A stretch of 64,000 nt of DNA from Vitellaria paradoxa. Lineage: Eukaryota; Streptophyta; Magnoliopsida; Ericales; Sapotaceae. The notes under the pieces were generated by a model. It did no database searches and was not told the origin of the DNA. It saw nothing but the letters and a program-made list of their open reading frames with translations. Shown here one piece after another: positions 35,500 to 49,400 of the stretch. The stretch lies in assembly GCA_019916065.1 (NCBI GenBank), contig CM034236.1, positions 14,461,167-14,525,166 on the forward strand, given 5' to 3'. Position numbers and translations under genes: made by a program. Position 1 is the first letter of the stretch; each line of letters begins with the position of its first letter.

Positions 35500-36340
35500 T
35501 CTCTACTTAAAGGAGTAGTGTCTATGTTCCCCCTTGCTGGTGCTATGCATGATTGGAGGTTCTCTAATGGCTTGTCGATGAATTGGCTGTTCTGTTCAGT
35601 GGTCTTTCTTTCGTTGCTGCTCCTCTGCCCCTACCTTGATTGCTGCATTGTTTCTTCACTGCATTGGACTAGTCCTGCTTGCTGTGTTCTGCGGAGATTT
35701 GGACGATTGCACATCGGACTACTTGCTGGTTTGCTATGTGGAATTGATGATCTCTGTTGTCTGCTGTTTCTTGTTTTCTTGTTGCTGATGTTTTGCTTGC
35801 TCTGTTGCACCGATTGCTGGGTTCGTGGTGCTGGTTTCTACTGCTTAATGCCCGTTTGCTATCTTTTTTGCTGCTCTTTGTTATCTGACTAAAGTGAAGA
35901 CTGGAAGGCTGGTTCTTCGTCCCTGCTTTTGCTGGCACTTGGTTCTGGTTTCTAGCTAACGGCATTGGTGATTGTTCTGCTGGCATTGCTGCTTCTGTCA
36001 TGCTGCTATTCACTGATGCTGGTTTGCTGCTAATTGAGTATTGTTTGAGAATTATTGTTGATTGTTCGGTTGCTTATGCCTGCTGCTGCTTTGCTGCTTC
36101 CTTGGCTCTATTGTGTTACTGGTGGAGTCTCTCTTTGCCTGTGCCGGACTGTGTGCTGCGTTGTGAAATAGTGGAATGCTGCTCTGTCGTTTTCTGTCTA
36201 TGTTTGCTCTATTGTCGCTGCTCTGATGAAGCTGCTTGTTGATACTTGCTGTTGTGTCTGTTTTGCTGAATTGAGAATAGCAAAACATATTTTTTGGTTT
36301 AGTTGCTGTGATTTGAGTCATTTCGTATTACTACAGGTTC
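35500..36340 (+). other. TGCTG-rich low-complexity region, unknown
   Basis: The plus strand is rich in T, G and TGCTG/TTGCT words, unlike the AT-rich surroundings. The open frames in it are short (up to about 124 codons), rich in Cys and Leu, overlap each other, and show no family I recognise. It could be a transcribed non-coding exon or an unclassified element fragment. CAGGTTTTGGGTG near 36,542 resembles a splice acceptor. Confidence 0.35.
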
Positions 36341-37019
36341 TGTTTTGGTCTGTCGTTTGGTTTGCTGTTTGAGTTTTGGCACCGTTAAATTATTGTTTGA
36401 AACCTTTTTGGATAATGCTGGTTATCATGGGGCATAGGCTACTAGCTTATAGGTTGCTCCAGATTACCTTGAAGCTTGTTGTTGAGCTTGTGTCTCCGAG
36501 GGTCTGCCCTGCATTATTATTATTATTGTTATTGTTATATGCAGGTTTTGGGTGAAATTGCAATCTTGGAAAATAATCTATATTAGCTAGCTAAGGGTGG
36601 AATGTGGTCGGGAGCAATCCAAAGAGAAGATTGCCGTGAACAACTAATTGATGAATCATTCAATGAAAATGAAAAAAAGTACGACCGGAAAATAGAGAAA
36701 AGAAAACATAAGGTGGCATTTGATTTGTGTTTGTATTTTTTGTTTCTTATTTGTTATTTTTGTTTTTGTTTTGAGGTTCATATTTTAAGAATACTAAAAG
36801 TTCATTTAGTTTGATATTTTTTTATTTTTCATATTTTGAGATTTTCTTTATTTTGGATTAAAAATGCTCAAAACACTTTTTGGTCATTTTCCATTTCATG
36901 TATGAACTCATTTTCTATTTTCTAGAATAAGTTTTGAAAATTTAAGTAACTAAATACATTTTGAGTTAAAATGTCTCAATTTCCATGTATTGATCATAAT
37001 AATACAAATATTAAATTAA

Positions 37020-37419
37020 GGCTATGTTTGATTGAGGGATTGGATGATGGAATATAAGTAATACCATATGATAATATATGGGATTGGATATAACATACAA
37101 TTATTTTCTTATATGGGATTTTTTTTTTTTTTTTAGTGTTTGGTTAGTAGAATATAAAATAGAATAAAAGATATAATTTGACATGTGATGTGACAGAAAA
37201 TAATTTGGAGCCTTTAAATTTTAGCAAGAAACAAATCTAGAGATGAGTTATAAATAATTCTACACCCCCCAAAATATTGCTTATACTCTTTTTTGAGTAT
37301 AAGCAGTCCCGTGGTACTAATAATCCTCTCTCACTTTTTCTAATCAAAAATGGGATTAGAGTGGGTCCCACGAATATACACTCTAATCCTAAGTTTTAAT
37401 CCCCAACATAAACATGGCC
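37020..37419. mobile_element. Tourist-like (PIF/Harbinger) MITE with TAA target duplication
   Basis: The ends read GGCTATGTTTG on the left and GGCCATGTTTA (reverse complement) on the right, with further similarity inside. TAA flanks both ends (37,017-37,019 and 37,420-37,422). Length 400 bp and the TAA target fit the PIF/Harbinger group. Confidence 0.75.
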
Positions 37420-37973
37420 TAAGTGAAAATTGGGGTATTCCCTAGTAATCATCCTTTTTGTATAACGGGGGCATGTCTTTAGTTACTTGCAAATTTTTTT
37501 CCATTAATCCAAATTAACTTACTTAAATATATATATATATATATATATTTTGAATGGCTTTCCTTATTTTTCAAAATGTAAAATAAAAAATGAACTCTAA
37601 ATTCTTTAAAAAAAAAAAAAATCACTTCTTTTGAGTTTCAAAAATTGTATTAACGAAAACGGAATTTTTTTTATTAAAAAAATCATTTTCTTGTGATTTT
37701 CTCTTTAATTAACGTTCTCGTTGCACTTTCGAATCTTGTGACTTTGGAATGGATATATATAAAATTCCTAGTTTTGGCCATCGGCTGTCATTGGAGGAGG
37801 GAGAGGAACGGCATCACCTGGAGAAAGATGGGTGAAATGGGAGGAGAGAGATTGTTCGCCATATGACATACATTGAAATTGGCAAGTACATACAAAAGAA
37901 AAGACATCAAAAATTATATTAAAGTATGGATCTGATCCTAGGCTGCATAATTCGCCATCCAAATCAATTTTTG

Positions 37974-40042
37974 AATTCGTAAATTGAGAACAAATTCTTA
38001 TTAAATATATGAATTAGTTTAATTAATATGAATTTTAAATGATTTCAATTTTTCTTTTCACTTTATGAAAAAAAAAAAAAAAAAAAAAAACTTATAATGA
38101 TGTTAAGATGATTTAAAATAAAATGAATTCTTACCACGTTTGAGTTTGAGTCACGTGAAAATATCAAGGATAGTAAAGAATGATTTTGAAATTACTTATT
38201 TTGTAAACAAATATATATATTATAGAAAATTCAAACATGAAAAAATCAAGGAAACACTTGGTTTAGAAAATATTTTTTGTTTTTATGTGAAAAATGACAT
38301 TTTGTTATTTTTTATTTTTTAAAAAATGTTATATTATTTTCCAAAAAAGACTCCAAACCAAACATATTTTTCAAATATTTTTTGTGGCATTTGATTTACT
38401 TTTCTATTTTCTGTTTTTGTTTTATGTGTTAAAAATCTCAAAACGAATAAATAGAAAATATCTTGTTTTCCTTATTTTAAGATTTTTCTTATTTTTTATT
38501 AAAAACTCTCAAAATAATTTTTTACCATTTTTCATTTCATGTGTAAACTCATTTTCTGCTTTCGAAAATAAATTTTAAAAGTACAAATAACCAATTGAGT
38601 TTTGAACTTTTTTCCTTATTTTCAAAAACACAAAATGAAAAATAAGTTCAAAACAGAAAATAAAAAACAAAAATAGAAAACAAAAAATAGAAAATAAAAA
38701 AATAAACTAAACGAAGCCTTCATTTTCTAGAAAAATGAAAATAGAAGATGAGTGAAAAAAACAAACAAACCAACAGCCCCTAAAGATTCATTTAAAAAAA
38801 AAATCAAAAAAATTTAATTTTTATAAACTTTTTTCAATTTCCTCCTATCAATTTTTGACACATATTACTTTAATACAAATTTTTTTATTTTTTTGACCAA
38901 CTAAACACCAATTTTAAGAAAATAGAAAACATGTTTACAAAAAAAAAAAAACATAGCCTGTAAAAATTTGTTTCAATGTTTGTTATTATTTTATTCAAAA
39001 ACATATCTAAAATATCTTTTTAACCGACACTTATATATTTTTTTAAAATAACTTTTACTCTCACTTTGCTTTTCCTTTTGATGCTGTGTCTAGATATTGT
39101 AGGGGTCTTAGGCAAAATTTTTAGGAGATCTAAAATATGCAACTCCTTGTTATAACAATTTTTTTTTTTTTAAACCACTAGTAACAAATGTATAAAAGTA
39201 CCACGTCGAAATTGAATTAATTTTTCAACTCTTCTTTTTTATTTTTTATTTTTTTATTTTTCGTAATCACATTTGTATTTTCTATTTAACATAGTTAAAA
39301 TTATAGTTAAAAATAGATAATTATAATATCTAGCTAACAATATAAATTTAGTTTTTAAATAAAAAATAAAATACTGAAATCAAATAACCAACACAAATAA
39401 AAAAATTATAAATAAACTAAAAATAAGACAAAAAATAATTATGCAACAATATAACTTGGTATCAAGAACATTTTTTTTTTTTTTCAAGAAGTTTGACAAC
39501 TCTTAAGTGGTTAGACCTGATTAACACTCACTAGGAATTCAAATCCTAATCCACCCATATGTAATCAAATTAGTTTTTAAAATATAAAATAACATCATAC
39601 ATTTCCCTTTTGGCCTATTTATTTCTTTGATTACAGTAATATTTCTTGGTGCAAGAGTTAAACATCGGGAGGAACAAGGGGGATGATAAGCTTAGAAGTG
39701 CAAGATCACAATCAAGCCCCAGCTCTTACAGGTACAACGATTTCTGCGATGACTAAATCTTAAATCTTTCACAGATTAGCAGCCCCACCTCACAACCTGA
39801 TTTGTTATGCCATAATTTACAAATCCAATCACAAGCCGTTAAACTAGAAAATATCATGTATGTATACATATATATATATATAGATACATATAAACAGACA
39901 TGTAAAGGTTTCAAAATGTGTGTATATATATATATATATACACAGAATGATATAAACAAACATGTAAAGGTTTAAAAATTAAACTCATTTGTTCGATAGT
40001 TAACAAGAAAAAAACCACAGCCAGCAAGATTATCTGCTAATA
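37974..40042 (-). repeat. Parent copy of the segmental duplication (downstream of the G3BP-like gene)
   Basis: It aligns with 3,171-4,877 and, at its right end, runs straight on into the sequence duplicated at 17,972-18,405. It is longer than its partner mainly because of the MITE at 38,381-38,718. Confidence 0.85.
38381..38718. mobile_element. MITE-like insertion defined by an empty site
   Basis: The duplicate at 3.5 kb lacks this block, so the insertion is seen directly as a filled versus empty site. The ends GGCATTTGATTTACTTTTC and (reverse complement) GGCTTCGTTTAGTTTAT are similar, and both continue into ATTTTCT(G/A)TTTTTG. A related sequence lies near 36,710-36,980. The target duplication is obscured by T-runs. 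Confidence 0.65.
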
Positions 40043-40375
40043 CGAAGGATCAAAAACATTTCCAACACAAGAACACCAAACCAGATAAAAGTTCAATTGC
40101 CTAGCATAGAAGATCTCAAAATTGCAAAACCATTACCTTTTAAATCAGTAGGTCCCACAAAGGAAAAACAAATTGAAATTCCAGGACTCCATCACCCCCC
40201 ACCCCCCCCTAAGGGCCCACCAAAAAAAAAAAAAAAGACAATGTCATGCCTCTTCCTAGTGCATCTATTTGAAATGCATCCTACAAGTATAACGAGGTCT
40301 TGAGACCCATAAAGATGGAATGTGCCTCCAAACCCCAATGCAAAAAACTCTCTAAAATGGACTAACGAGACATTT

Positions 40376-43300
40376 TCACTCTATCGTCCGGTGTTGTCCA
40401 CTTCTAGATGCTTGGTTGCTGGAAAGCCCTGTGTCTTGCCAAGAAGCTGGCCGGTAGAAACCATTTCCTCTTGGTCTGTTGTAGTCGCCTCCGTCCTGGC
40501 CATATCCCCTACCAGAACTCCGACCACCAAAACGTCCCCTTGATGCATCTGTCGGGTAGCCACCCCTGCCTCTACCCCGCCCTGTTTAAAATAAACCAAT
40601 TATAAGACAAGTGCGCAGGACGAAAAATATCCCAGGGTATTATTGTTCTGAAGCAGCCAGTTTAGTGATATACTAAAGAACTTATGCAAGTGTATGGCTT
40701 CGGAATAGATACAATAAAAAAAACAAATGCAGAAAAATGCAGAAAGAAGCTGAAAATAATGTAGCAGAAATGAAGGACTAAAAAAAATTACCATGATTAA
40801 CTCAAACTTCCCATAGAGAATAGGAAGTTGAATTTTGTCTCTGCTATGTTATAGAATTAAAGATCTAATAACGAAGATACAAGAAAAAGAACAGCAAAGA
40901 ATCTTACATTTCAACTAAAGGACTTTGAAAGAAAAATGCTTAGAAAGCTAACCCAGGGTAGCCCATTGGTTCTTGGGTTAGACCAACCGTAAATCCGGAG
41001 GCCTTGAATTCGAATTCCGCTGGCTACTATCCTGTCTTACCCTGTGCTTGGGTCTTACGAGTGGGTTCAAGCACCCCCAGTTTACCCATTTGCTACGCAA
41101 TTTGATGAGGGGTGCAATAAACCAGTGCGGGTTCCGGGTTACAAAAAAAAAAAAAAAGCTTAGAAAGGATATCTCTAGAAGGCGGGAGGAAGGAGGGTTG
41201 TGCACATTTTATGACCTGAAATCAAGGTTACCAAAATGCTCTAGCTTTCTAGTAACCACAAAATGAGAGAATTGGACGATTCACATCATGTAATCAAACA
41301 TTTTTCACTATAACTCGCCCTAATGATTTAGATTGAAGAGAACCAAAATTGCAAGATGCTAATTACCATGCACCGAATATGATGAAATTTCAATAATAAA
41401 TCCAAATAGGCTCCCAAAAAAAGGAACAAAACCAGGATGTTGAAAACTGGATCTGGATTCCTTTCCCCCCAAAGCATATCATAATTAATATGGAACTGGC
41501 CTACTATTGATTTAGGTTTTGACATGATCACGTAACATTCGGTTTCCATACATGTTTAGTAGTGGGGTAGTTTCATGGATCTAATCATAAAAGTATCCTC
41601 TTTTAATGAATATACACATTTATATAATGAAATACCAAAACGACATAACAAAGACTTGAGTTAAAAGATCTAACAAAAAATAAAGCTATAAACAAACCAA
41701 GCATTGTTCAAACTACTAATGAACGAGCTCGTTAAGAACTCGTTTATATTCGTTTAATGGATAAATGAAAAAGCTTGAACACATTTTTCAAACTCGGTAA
41801 ATAAACAAGTCAAATTCAAACAAGGGTAAGCTTAGCTTCGTAAGACTCGTGAACAAGCTTGTTTATTATTCGTGAATAGGCTCGTTTAAATGTTTATGAT
41901 TAAGCAGCTCATTTATAGCTCGTGAACAATCTTGTTTAAATGTTTGTGAACAATCTTGTTTATTGCTCATGAACAAATCTCATTTAAATGTTTGTGAACA
42001 AATTCGTTCATAGCTTGCAAACAATTTCATTTAAACGTTCATGAACAAGTTCGCAAAAAACTCTTCTACACAATTCATAGAAAAATGTTAAAAATTCAAA
42101 AATTAAACATCTTAATTTAAAGATTGTTTGTTAGGTTAGCAAAAAATAACTTGTTTATTAAGCTTATTCATTAATGGGCACACAAGCAAATTCAACAAAA
42201 AGGTCACAAACAATCTTGATAAAAGCTTGTAGTACGCTTGACAAAAGTTTGCGAACAAACTCATTTATTGTGACCAAGCCGAGCACAAGTTTGCCTATGG
42301 ACTAATGAGCCAAACTCGGATAAAAGCTCGACTTGAACTCCCCAAAAACATTAACAAACAAACTTGAACATAATATTTCAAACTCAATAAAAGCTTAGCT
42401 TGAACTCGAGCTCGCCTAGAACCTTAACAAATAAGCTTGAACACCCCAATACCCAGCTCGGTTCTTCTCAACCCACTTACAGCCTTAATAGAAAATAATG
42501 GATCCAACTGTAAGGAAATCTCAACAATCTGTAAGAAGAATTCAAATATGCAGTTTCAAATTTAAATGGGGCCAAGTATGCAAGCATCTAATGCAATAGT
42601 CCCATTTTAACTAAATCTACTCCCAGAGGCGGCTTTTTTGGCTAAAGTTTTTTTTTTTTTTTTTGATAGGTAAGCGGGAGGGGGGAGGGCCCCGGGTTCG
42701 AAGCCGGGTGGTGAGTGGGCAAAGAATGGAGTTCAGCCACCGGGCTAAGTGCCTCACTCGTCTTTTGGCAAAAGTTTATACTACCCTTATCTGATAGACA
42801 AAAACTGTAGGAGATAGCAAGCAGCAGTACAGACTTTTATTTGCAGTACAAACCATGGTAGGTTCCATAATGTGGCCTCTAGGCCCACCACAGGAGAACC
42901 AAGAGCCGAGTGGCGAGGGGATCAAGATTGGCAACCTGGACTTCATTCGACAAGAGTTTTACAGTTGAACCGCCCCCATGTGACTAAGCAGCAGGTACTA
43001 ACCTTGTGTGATAGCAAGCCAAAAAATAATAATAATAATAATAATAATGAAGTGCCAACAGATTATATATGTGGCCAATGAAATGTGTAGATTACTGTAA
43101 CTTCTAACAATGGGATGTCGATCTACAACTAATAGTTCATCAACTTTAAGAAAAAAAATTCAATTTGATATAACTCCAAAAGGAATGATTGAAGTACTTA
43201 CTTCCCCGTGATGCATTGATTCTGTTTGCTCTACGCCCTTCAATGAATACTTGTTGTCCAGCTATCTGAACGGTAGAAGCCTACAAAGGAATCAGAGGAA

Positions 43301-43397
43301 TCCAAGGGACAACTTTTATATCAGAATCCAGCTTAAAAAAGATAACGATGACACTGAAATACTAACTATCGCCCACCACACCGAAAGTTTAATACCC

Positions 43398-43435
<38 letters not shown>

Positions 43436-46400
43436 AAAAACCAATGGTTGAGTGGAAAAAGACAACAATAACGTAAATTCCGCTGTCAAAATATTATCAT
43501 GAAATTGAAAACATGGAACTTGAAACTTCCAGAAAAAACCTGAAGTAAATGCATTAAAAAAAAAAAAGAATCGTTTGTTTGGATGCTAACTGGTAGAAAA
43601 CAAACATAATAGAAAGCAAAAGAAATAACCATCCCTTCATAATAGGATGACAATAAAATTGATATTATCCAATGGATATAGAAAGAGAGAGGAGAGGGTT
43701 GGATGCTAACTGGTAGAAAACAAACATAATAGAAAGCAAAAGAAACTAACCATCCCTTCATAATAGGATGACAATAAAATTGATATTATCCAATGGATAT
43801 AGAAAGAGAGAGGAGAGGGTTTTGTGCAACGAAGATGTGTAATGCTAGCTAAAAGGCAGAAAACTTATGAGCTTTGGATGGCACTTAGTTAATATACTTG
43901 GTCAAATAAACTTGAGAAAACAGACTCCAATGAACCCACTTTCGGTTAGAGAGGTGTGATAACGTGGGAATGTGGCATCCTGCGAGATGATGTGATATGG
44001 AAAAAGCAAGATACATGTTTGATTGCAATAGGATAATGAATGTGGGATATGACCAGTGCTATGATATATGTCCCTTACCATATTTGGTTGGAATATGTTA
44101 ATGTAGCATTAATATATGTAGTATGTTAATTTATGTACACTAATTATAAAGCTTCTAATAAAACTTCTAACAAGACACTTGGTAATCCGCATGGTCACTA
44201 ATGTAAAATGTACAGTCACTTTCTCATGTATATAAATCCACACACGCACTGAGTTTTTTGTGCATGCAATTTTATCTCAATTACATGTGCGACATGAAAT
44301 TAGAGCGTTGTCAGTTTGTGTGTTGAACAATGTTCCAATTACTGTTTGTTCAACCTTGAAGTCGAAACAAGGTGCACCGTCTCTTTCAAAGCATAGGCTG
44401 TCATCCTATTGCTTGTTCATCCCCCTATATAGGGTTGTACGATCGCCGGAGGGAGGCAATCACTGTCAGAGGAATGCCGTCACCGGAGAAGCCCTCACGC
44501 ACCTCCACGCACCACCTGCAAGTCTGTGCGTGGACCTCAAGCGCCTCCACTGAAGCCGCAATTGGCGGCGCGTGACTCCTCGTCGGATCTCCAACCTTCT
44601 TTGCCAATTTCTCTCCTCCTTCCAGCGACTCTACCAGTACGTTTGGTTCTGCGATTGAACAAACTTTCTTTTGTTTCATCTCCTTGTCTGTCACTGTTCA
44701 CCTGCCACTTGGCTCTGTCGTTGTTCAAGCTATTGTTCACTGACTCTAAATGGCTACTGAGACATCTTTTGAATAGAAAATGATGAGTGGTTCTATTCCC
44801 ATGCCTTAACAATTAACAACCACAAAGTTGAATGGAACGAACTGTATTCAATAGTCCAAAGCCATTAAGATTGCGTTAACTGGGTACGGTAAACAGAAGC
44901 ATTTGACCGAATCTGGACCTTCTGAAGGTGATCCTAAGTTCGATGCTTGGGTCCAAGAAGATAATCACCTTGTTAGTTTATTGTGGAATTCCATGGAGCC
45001 CCATATCACTAACATGTGTACTCATCTTAATACATGTAAGGATATATGGAAATATATTAATCCTCTGTTCTCCAGTGATCTCACTCAGATGTATGACCTA
45101 TCACTGGAATTCTTTTAGCTCCAACAGTCTGGCAGGCCAATACCTGAATACTTTGCTTCTCTTAAGTGTGTCCATAAAGAATTGAACTCTCTGCAACCAT
45201 TATCTACAAATATTAACATTATGCAGAAACAAAGAGAACAAATGGTAGTACTTCATATTCTTGCTAGCTTAAATTCTGAGTTTGAACCGGTCAAAACCCA
45301 GATTCTCAGTGGAGCTACTCTTCTCTCGTTTGCAGAAACTTGTTCCAGGATTATGAGGACTGCTTCTAAGGATTCTTCCACCACTCCAAATTCTGCACGT
45401 TCTACCCTGCTCAGTGACTTCTTTAGATAGCAAAAGTCCTTTTTATCCACCTCCATCTCAGTTTGGTGAACGTGATCGTAAAGGTCGTGACCGTAGTTGT
45501 GGAGGTTGTGATACTAGACCTAAATGCACTAATTGTGGTCGTGTTAGGCACTTAGAGAAAATTGCTGGGATCTCCATGGAAAGCAAGCCCATATGATTCA
45601 TGCAACTTCATCTAATGTTCCTGACTCCTCAAATAAACTCAGCACAAGTGAATCATCAACTTTGACTCTTTCAAGAAAAGAATATGCCAAACTTCTCCGG
45701 TATCAAATGGCTCATCAGGCATCTCTTCCAACAGTTTCTTTAGCCCATCGAGGTAAACCTTCTACTTGTGTGTCCACCTCTTCACATACATCTTGGGTTA
45801 TTGATTCTAGAGCTTCAGACCATATGTCTAGTACCCCTTCGTTGTTTCTAACATTCAATGCCCTCCCACCTCTAACGTCACTACAGCTAATATTTCAACT
45901 AACCTAGCAAAAGGTGTCAGTAAAATTTGTCCATCTTCTAATTTGTCCTTATCTTCAATGTATGTGTTATATCCATGCCTTTCAATCTTCTATCTGTCAA
46001 TAAACTTACCAGGCAATTGAATTGCTCAATGGCTTTCTTTCCTGATTTTGTGATTATTCAAGATTTGAAGATAAGGAAACATATTGGAGAAGGGCATGAA
46101 GCTCGAGAACTCTATTATCTGGTTGGTTCATCTGCTCCATCTATCACTTGTTCTGCAACCGCCTCTTCATTAAAATTCATTACCATTTGAGTCATCCATC
46201 TTTTGAAATATTGAAATTTATGATTCCAAGTTTTAGCCAACTACAGTCCTTCAATTGCGAGTCTTGCCAGTTAAGAAAGTATCACCATACTTCCCTCAGT
46301 CCTAAAGTCAATAACAGGTCATTGAGTCCTTTTCCTTTAGTTTACTCTGATGTATGGGGACCTAGTCGAGTTATGTCAAAGTTGGGGTTTAAGTACTTTG

Positions 46401-49400
46401 TTACGTCTATTGATGATTTTTCAACGCTTACATGAGTTTATTTACTGAAAGACCGTTCTGAGTTATTGTCTATCTTTTAATCCTTTTGTCTTGAAATAAA
46501 AACTCAGTTTGATATGTCTATTAAGATTATTCGCAGTGACAATGCCAAAAAATACTTTTCTAAGCCTTTCACTGATTTTATGACATCATTTGGCATGCTT
46601 CATCAGTCATCTTGTCCTCGCATCTCATAACATAATGGAGTTGCTGAGAGGAAAATTTTACATCTGATTGAAACAACTCGTTGTTTAATGTTTCACATGA
46701 AGGTTCCAAAGACCTTTTTTTTTTCACCCCCGGGGGGGGGGGGGGAGGGATGCTATTCTTACAGCATGTTACTTAATCAAAAGAATGCCTCTTCTATTCT
46801 GAAGGGATGTCCCCTTACTCTAGTTACCTTTCGGAAAGGTAGACAAGCTTATACTTTCCATCCTATATCTAACTTTATTTCCTATACAGTCTTGTCTCCA
46901 TCATCTCATACTTTTGTTTCTTTCTTGTCTACTATTTTTATTCCTAACTCTGTGTCTGAAGCACTATCTCATTCTACATGGCGTAATGCCATAGAAGAAG
47001 AAATGTCATGATGCGGAACAATAATTGAAAGTAAAGAAAGAATAGAGAGAAAGTAAGAGAAAGAAGAAAGTAGAGAAGAAGAATTAGAAGAAAAGAGGAG
47101 AAAGAAAAACCAGCCACCAGTATTATTCAATCAATCAAATCCTCTTCTGTTAACCCTAATTAGGGTTTAAATAGAAAACATCATGGGCCTAACATAAAAA
47201 GTCTAAAATAAAATAAACCGATACTAAAATAACCCAAAAATAAATGGGTCCAAATAACCTCTAATAATATAAACTCATTATTAATAAAGCCCAAAACAGA
47301 TGGGCCCAAATAATAAATAAAATAATAATAATAATAAAAGAAATAAAAATCTAGATGATGTCCTCATCAACTCTCCCAGACTGAGAAGAACTCGACTCCG
47401 TCGAGTTGAAAACTTGGCACTGTTATCATGTCGCTTTTTCCACTTGACAAAACATCTTTGGAGTTGAAGGAAAATGAGATCCTCAACATCGAATACAGAT
47501 AGGCAACGCTGAAGAGGTGGAGGAACTGGAACCGGCATAAAAATATCTTCATAACCTGCAAACAATATTTGAGGCCCAAAGATGCCTCCACAAGATAACA
47601 AGTTCTCCACATGCCAAATTACGACAAAACTCATATCACATGGCAAAGTGAAAAAAATTGCATTGGGACTAGGATCACAAAGGATATAGAATGGCCCAAC
47701 ATTTTCGGTATGCAAATTTTGACAAGACGATATGAGGTAGTGAGTATGCAATGCATAAGTCATCATTAAGTTACATCCATTAAATTCTTTATTCTCATCA
47801 ATAACATAAGTAGGAAATTTATAATAATTATTACTCAACCCAATTTTCCAATTAATATCAGCATTATCAAAAAGGAGTGGAATATATGGATGAGAATAAG
47901 TGATGACTGATGATGTAACTGAACTTGTCAAATTAGAATCCCTAAAAAACGGACGAATGGAATGAGACTCAATGATATCAATAGAATAGTGGTAAGACAT
48001 GCCACATATAACTTGTAAAAAAAATTGTTCAATGTATGCAAGAATGTCTCTGTTATACACTAGAAGTGAGGAGGACTCATGCAATTGAATGATCTCACGA
48101 AAGAACAATTTGGACATAGACTCAAAGAACTCCCAACGGATGAAGTCACTAAGTAAAACTCTTGAGATGCTTAAATAATATCCCCTGAAAAAGTAACCAT
48201 CACTAATGATAGAGTCTATGCAATCTTGACGATCATTATTCATGATGTCCTCAAATAAACCAACAAAATCAATGTAAGATGACGGTGGAACCAATTCAAC
48301 CACTTCAGACACATTTTGAGAATTTGGTGACTCGTCATAATCAAATGTCAAAAGAGGAGAATCAATAAGAGAATCACAAGTGTCAACAGAAACAATATGG
48401 GCGCTAGGTTTAAGAGATGGATGTTGTAACTCAATGGTTCGTATAGGGAACTTTGACTCTGACATAGACTCATAAGACTCAAACTTATAATATTTTTCAA
48501 TTTCTAAAGCTTTGGAATAAGCTTCATTTAACGTTTTATGAGTGTATCGCTGAACTACCTCACGGATGCAAGGCCTTAGCCCAAGAACAAATCTACTGAT
48601 GGCACAAGGCTCATTTTGAAAGTTAGACCACTTCCTAAGAGTTTTAAATTGATCAAAATAGTCATCAACAGAAGAATCCTCCTGTTTAAGACGCATTAAC
48701 TGAGACCATGTCTTATCTATAAAACTTTTAGGAACAAATCGATCACTCAAAATTTATTTCATCAAAGCCCATTGAGTAACATGTCTATGGTATAACTCAA
48801 CTGTTTGCCAATGCTCTCTAGCATAATTGGTCAATCTTGTTTTGACCAGACGAATACATTGGTCATCAGACAGGTCGTGATAATTAAAAATGTATTCGAT
48901 ATCATCTACCCAATCAAGAAACTCAGTAGGATCGATAGTGCCACTAAAATAGGGAGGATCTTTGACGTAAGTTTGATGAATAGAATGAAGTCCTACTTTA
49001 TTATTCCAATATGATTGGTTTTCGAAATTCATGGCAAAAGGGCAGAAGTAATTTTTTTTTAATGCTGATATTAAAGAAAATTGAAAAAGAAAGTAATAAA
49101 AATATAAAATCCTAATATGCTTAAAATAGGAATAACAAATCTAATAAATGAAACTCAACAAATAATTTAGGCAAGCAATGGGTGAGTGATTTTTTTTTTT
49201 TTTTTTTTTAAGATGGGCAACAATTAACTAAATTCAAAAGGGAAATAGAAAGTAAGATAAATGAAACAAATAGGTAAGGTTCAAGTTCAAATTTATGTAA
49301 TTCATGCTGCCATATGATATAAGCATTTATCATAATTAACAATGAGAGAATTGTATCTAATCCAAACCTTTGCTTCAAACTATATAAAGTATTCACTTTT

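Noticed and set aside
35518..35892. 124-codon Cys/Leu-rich frame on the plus strand
   Set aside because: It arises from TGCTG/TTGCT-rich composition, overlaps other frames on both strands, and shows no recognised family.
40948..42762. tRNA genes suggested by A- and B-box motifs
   Set aside because: The sequences cannot form a full cloverleaf and carry poly-A tails and target duplications, so they are SINEs.
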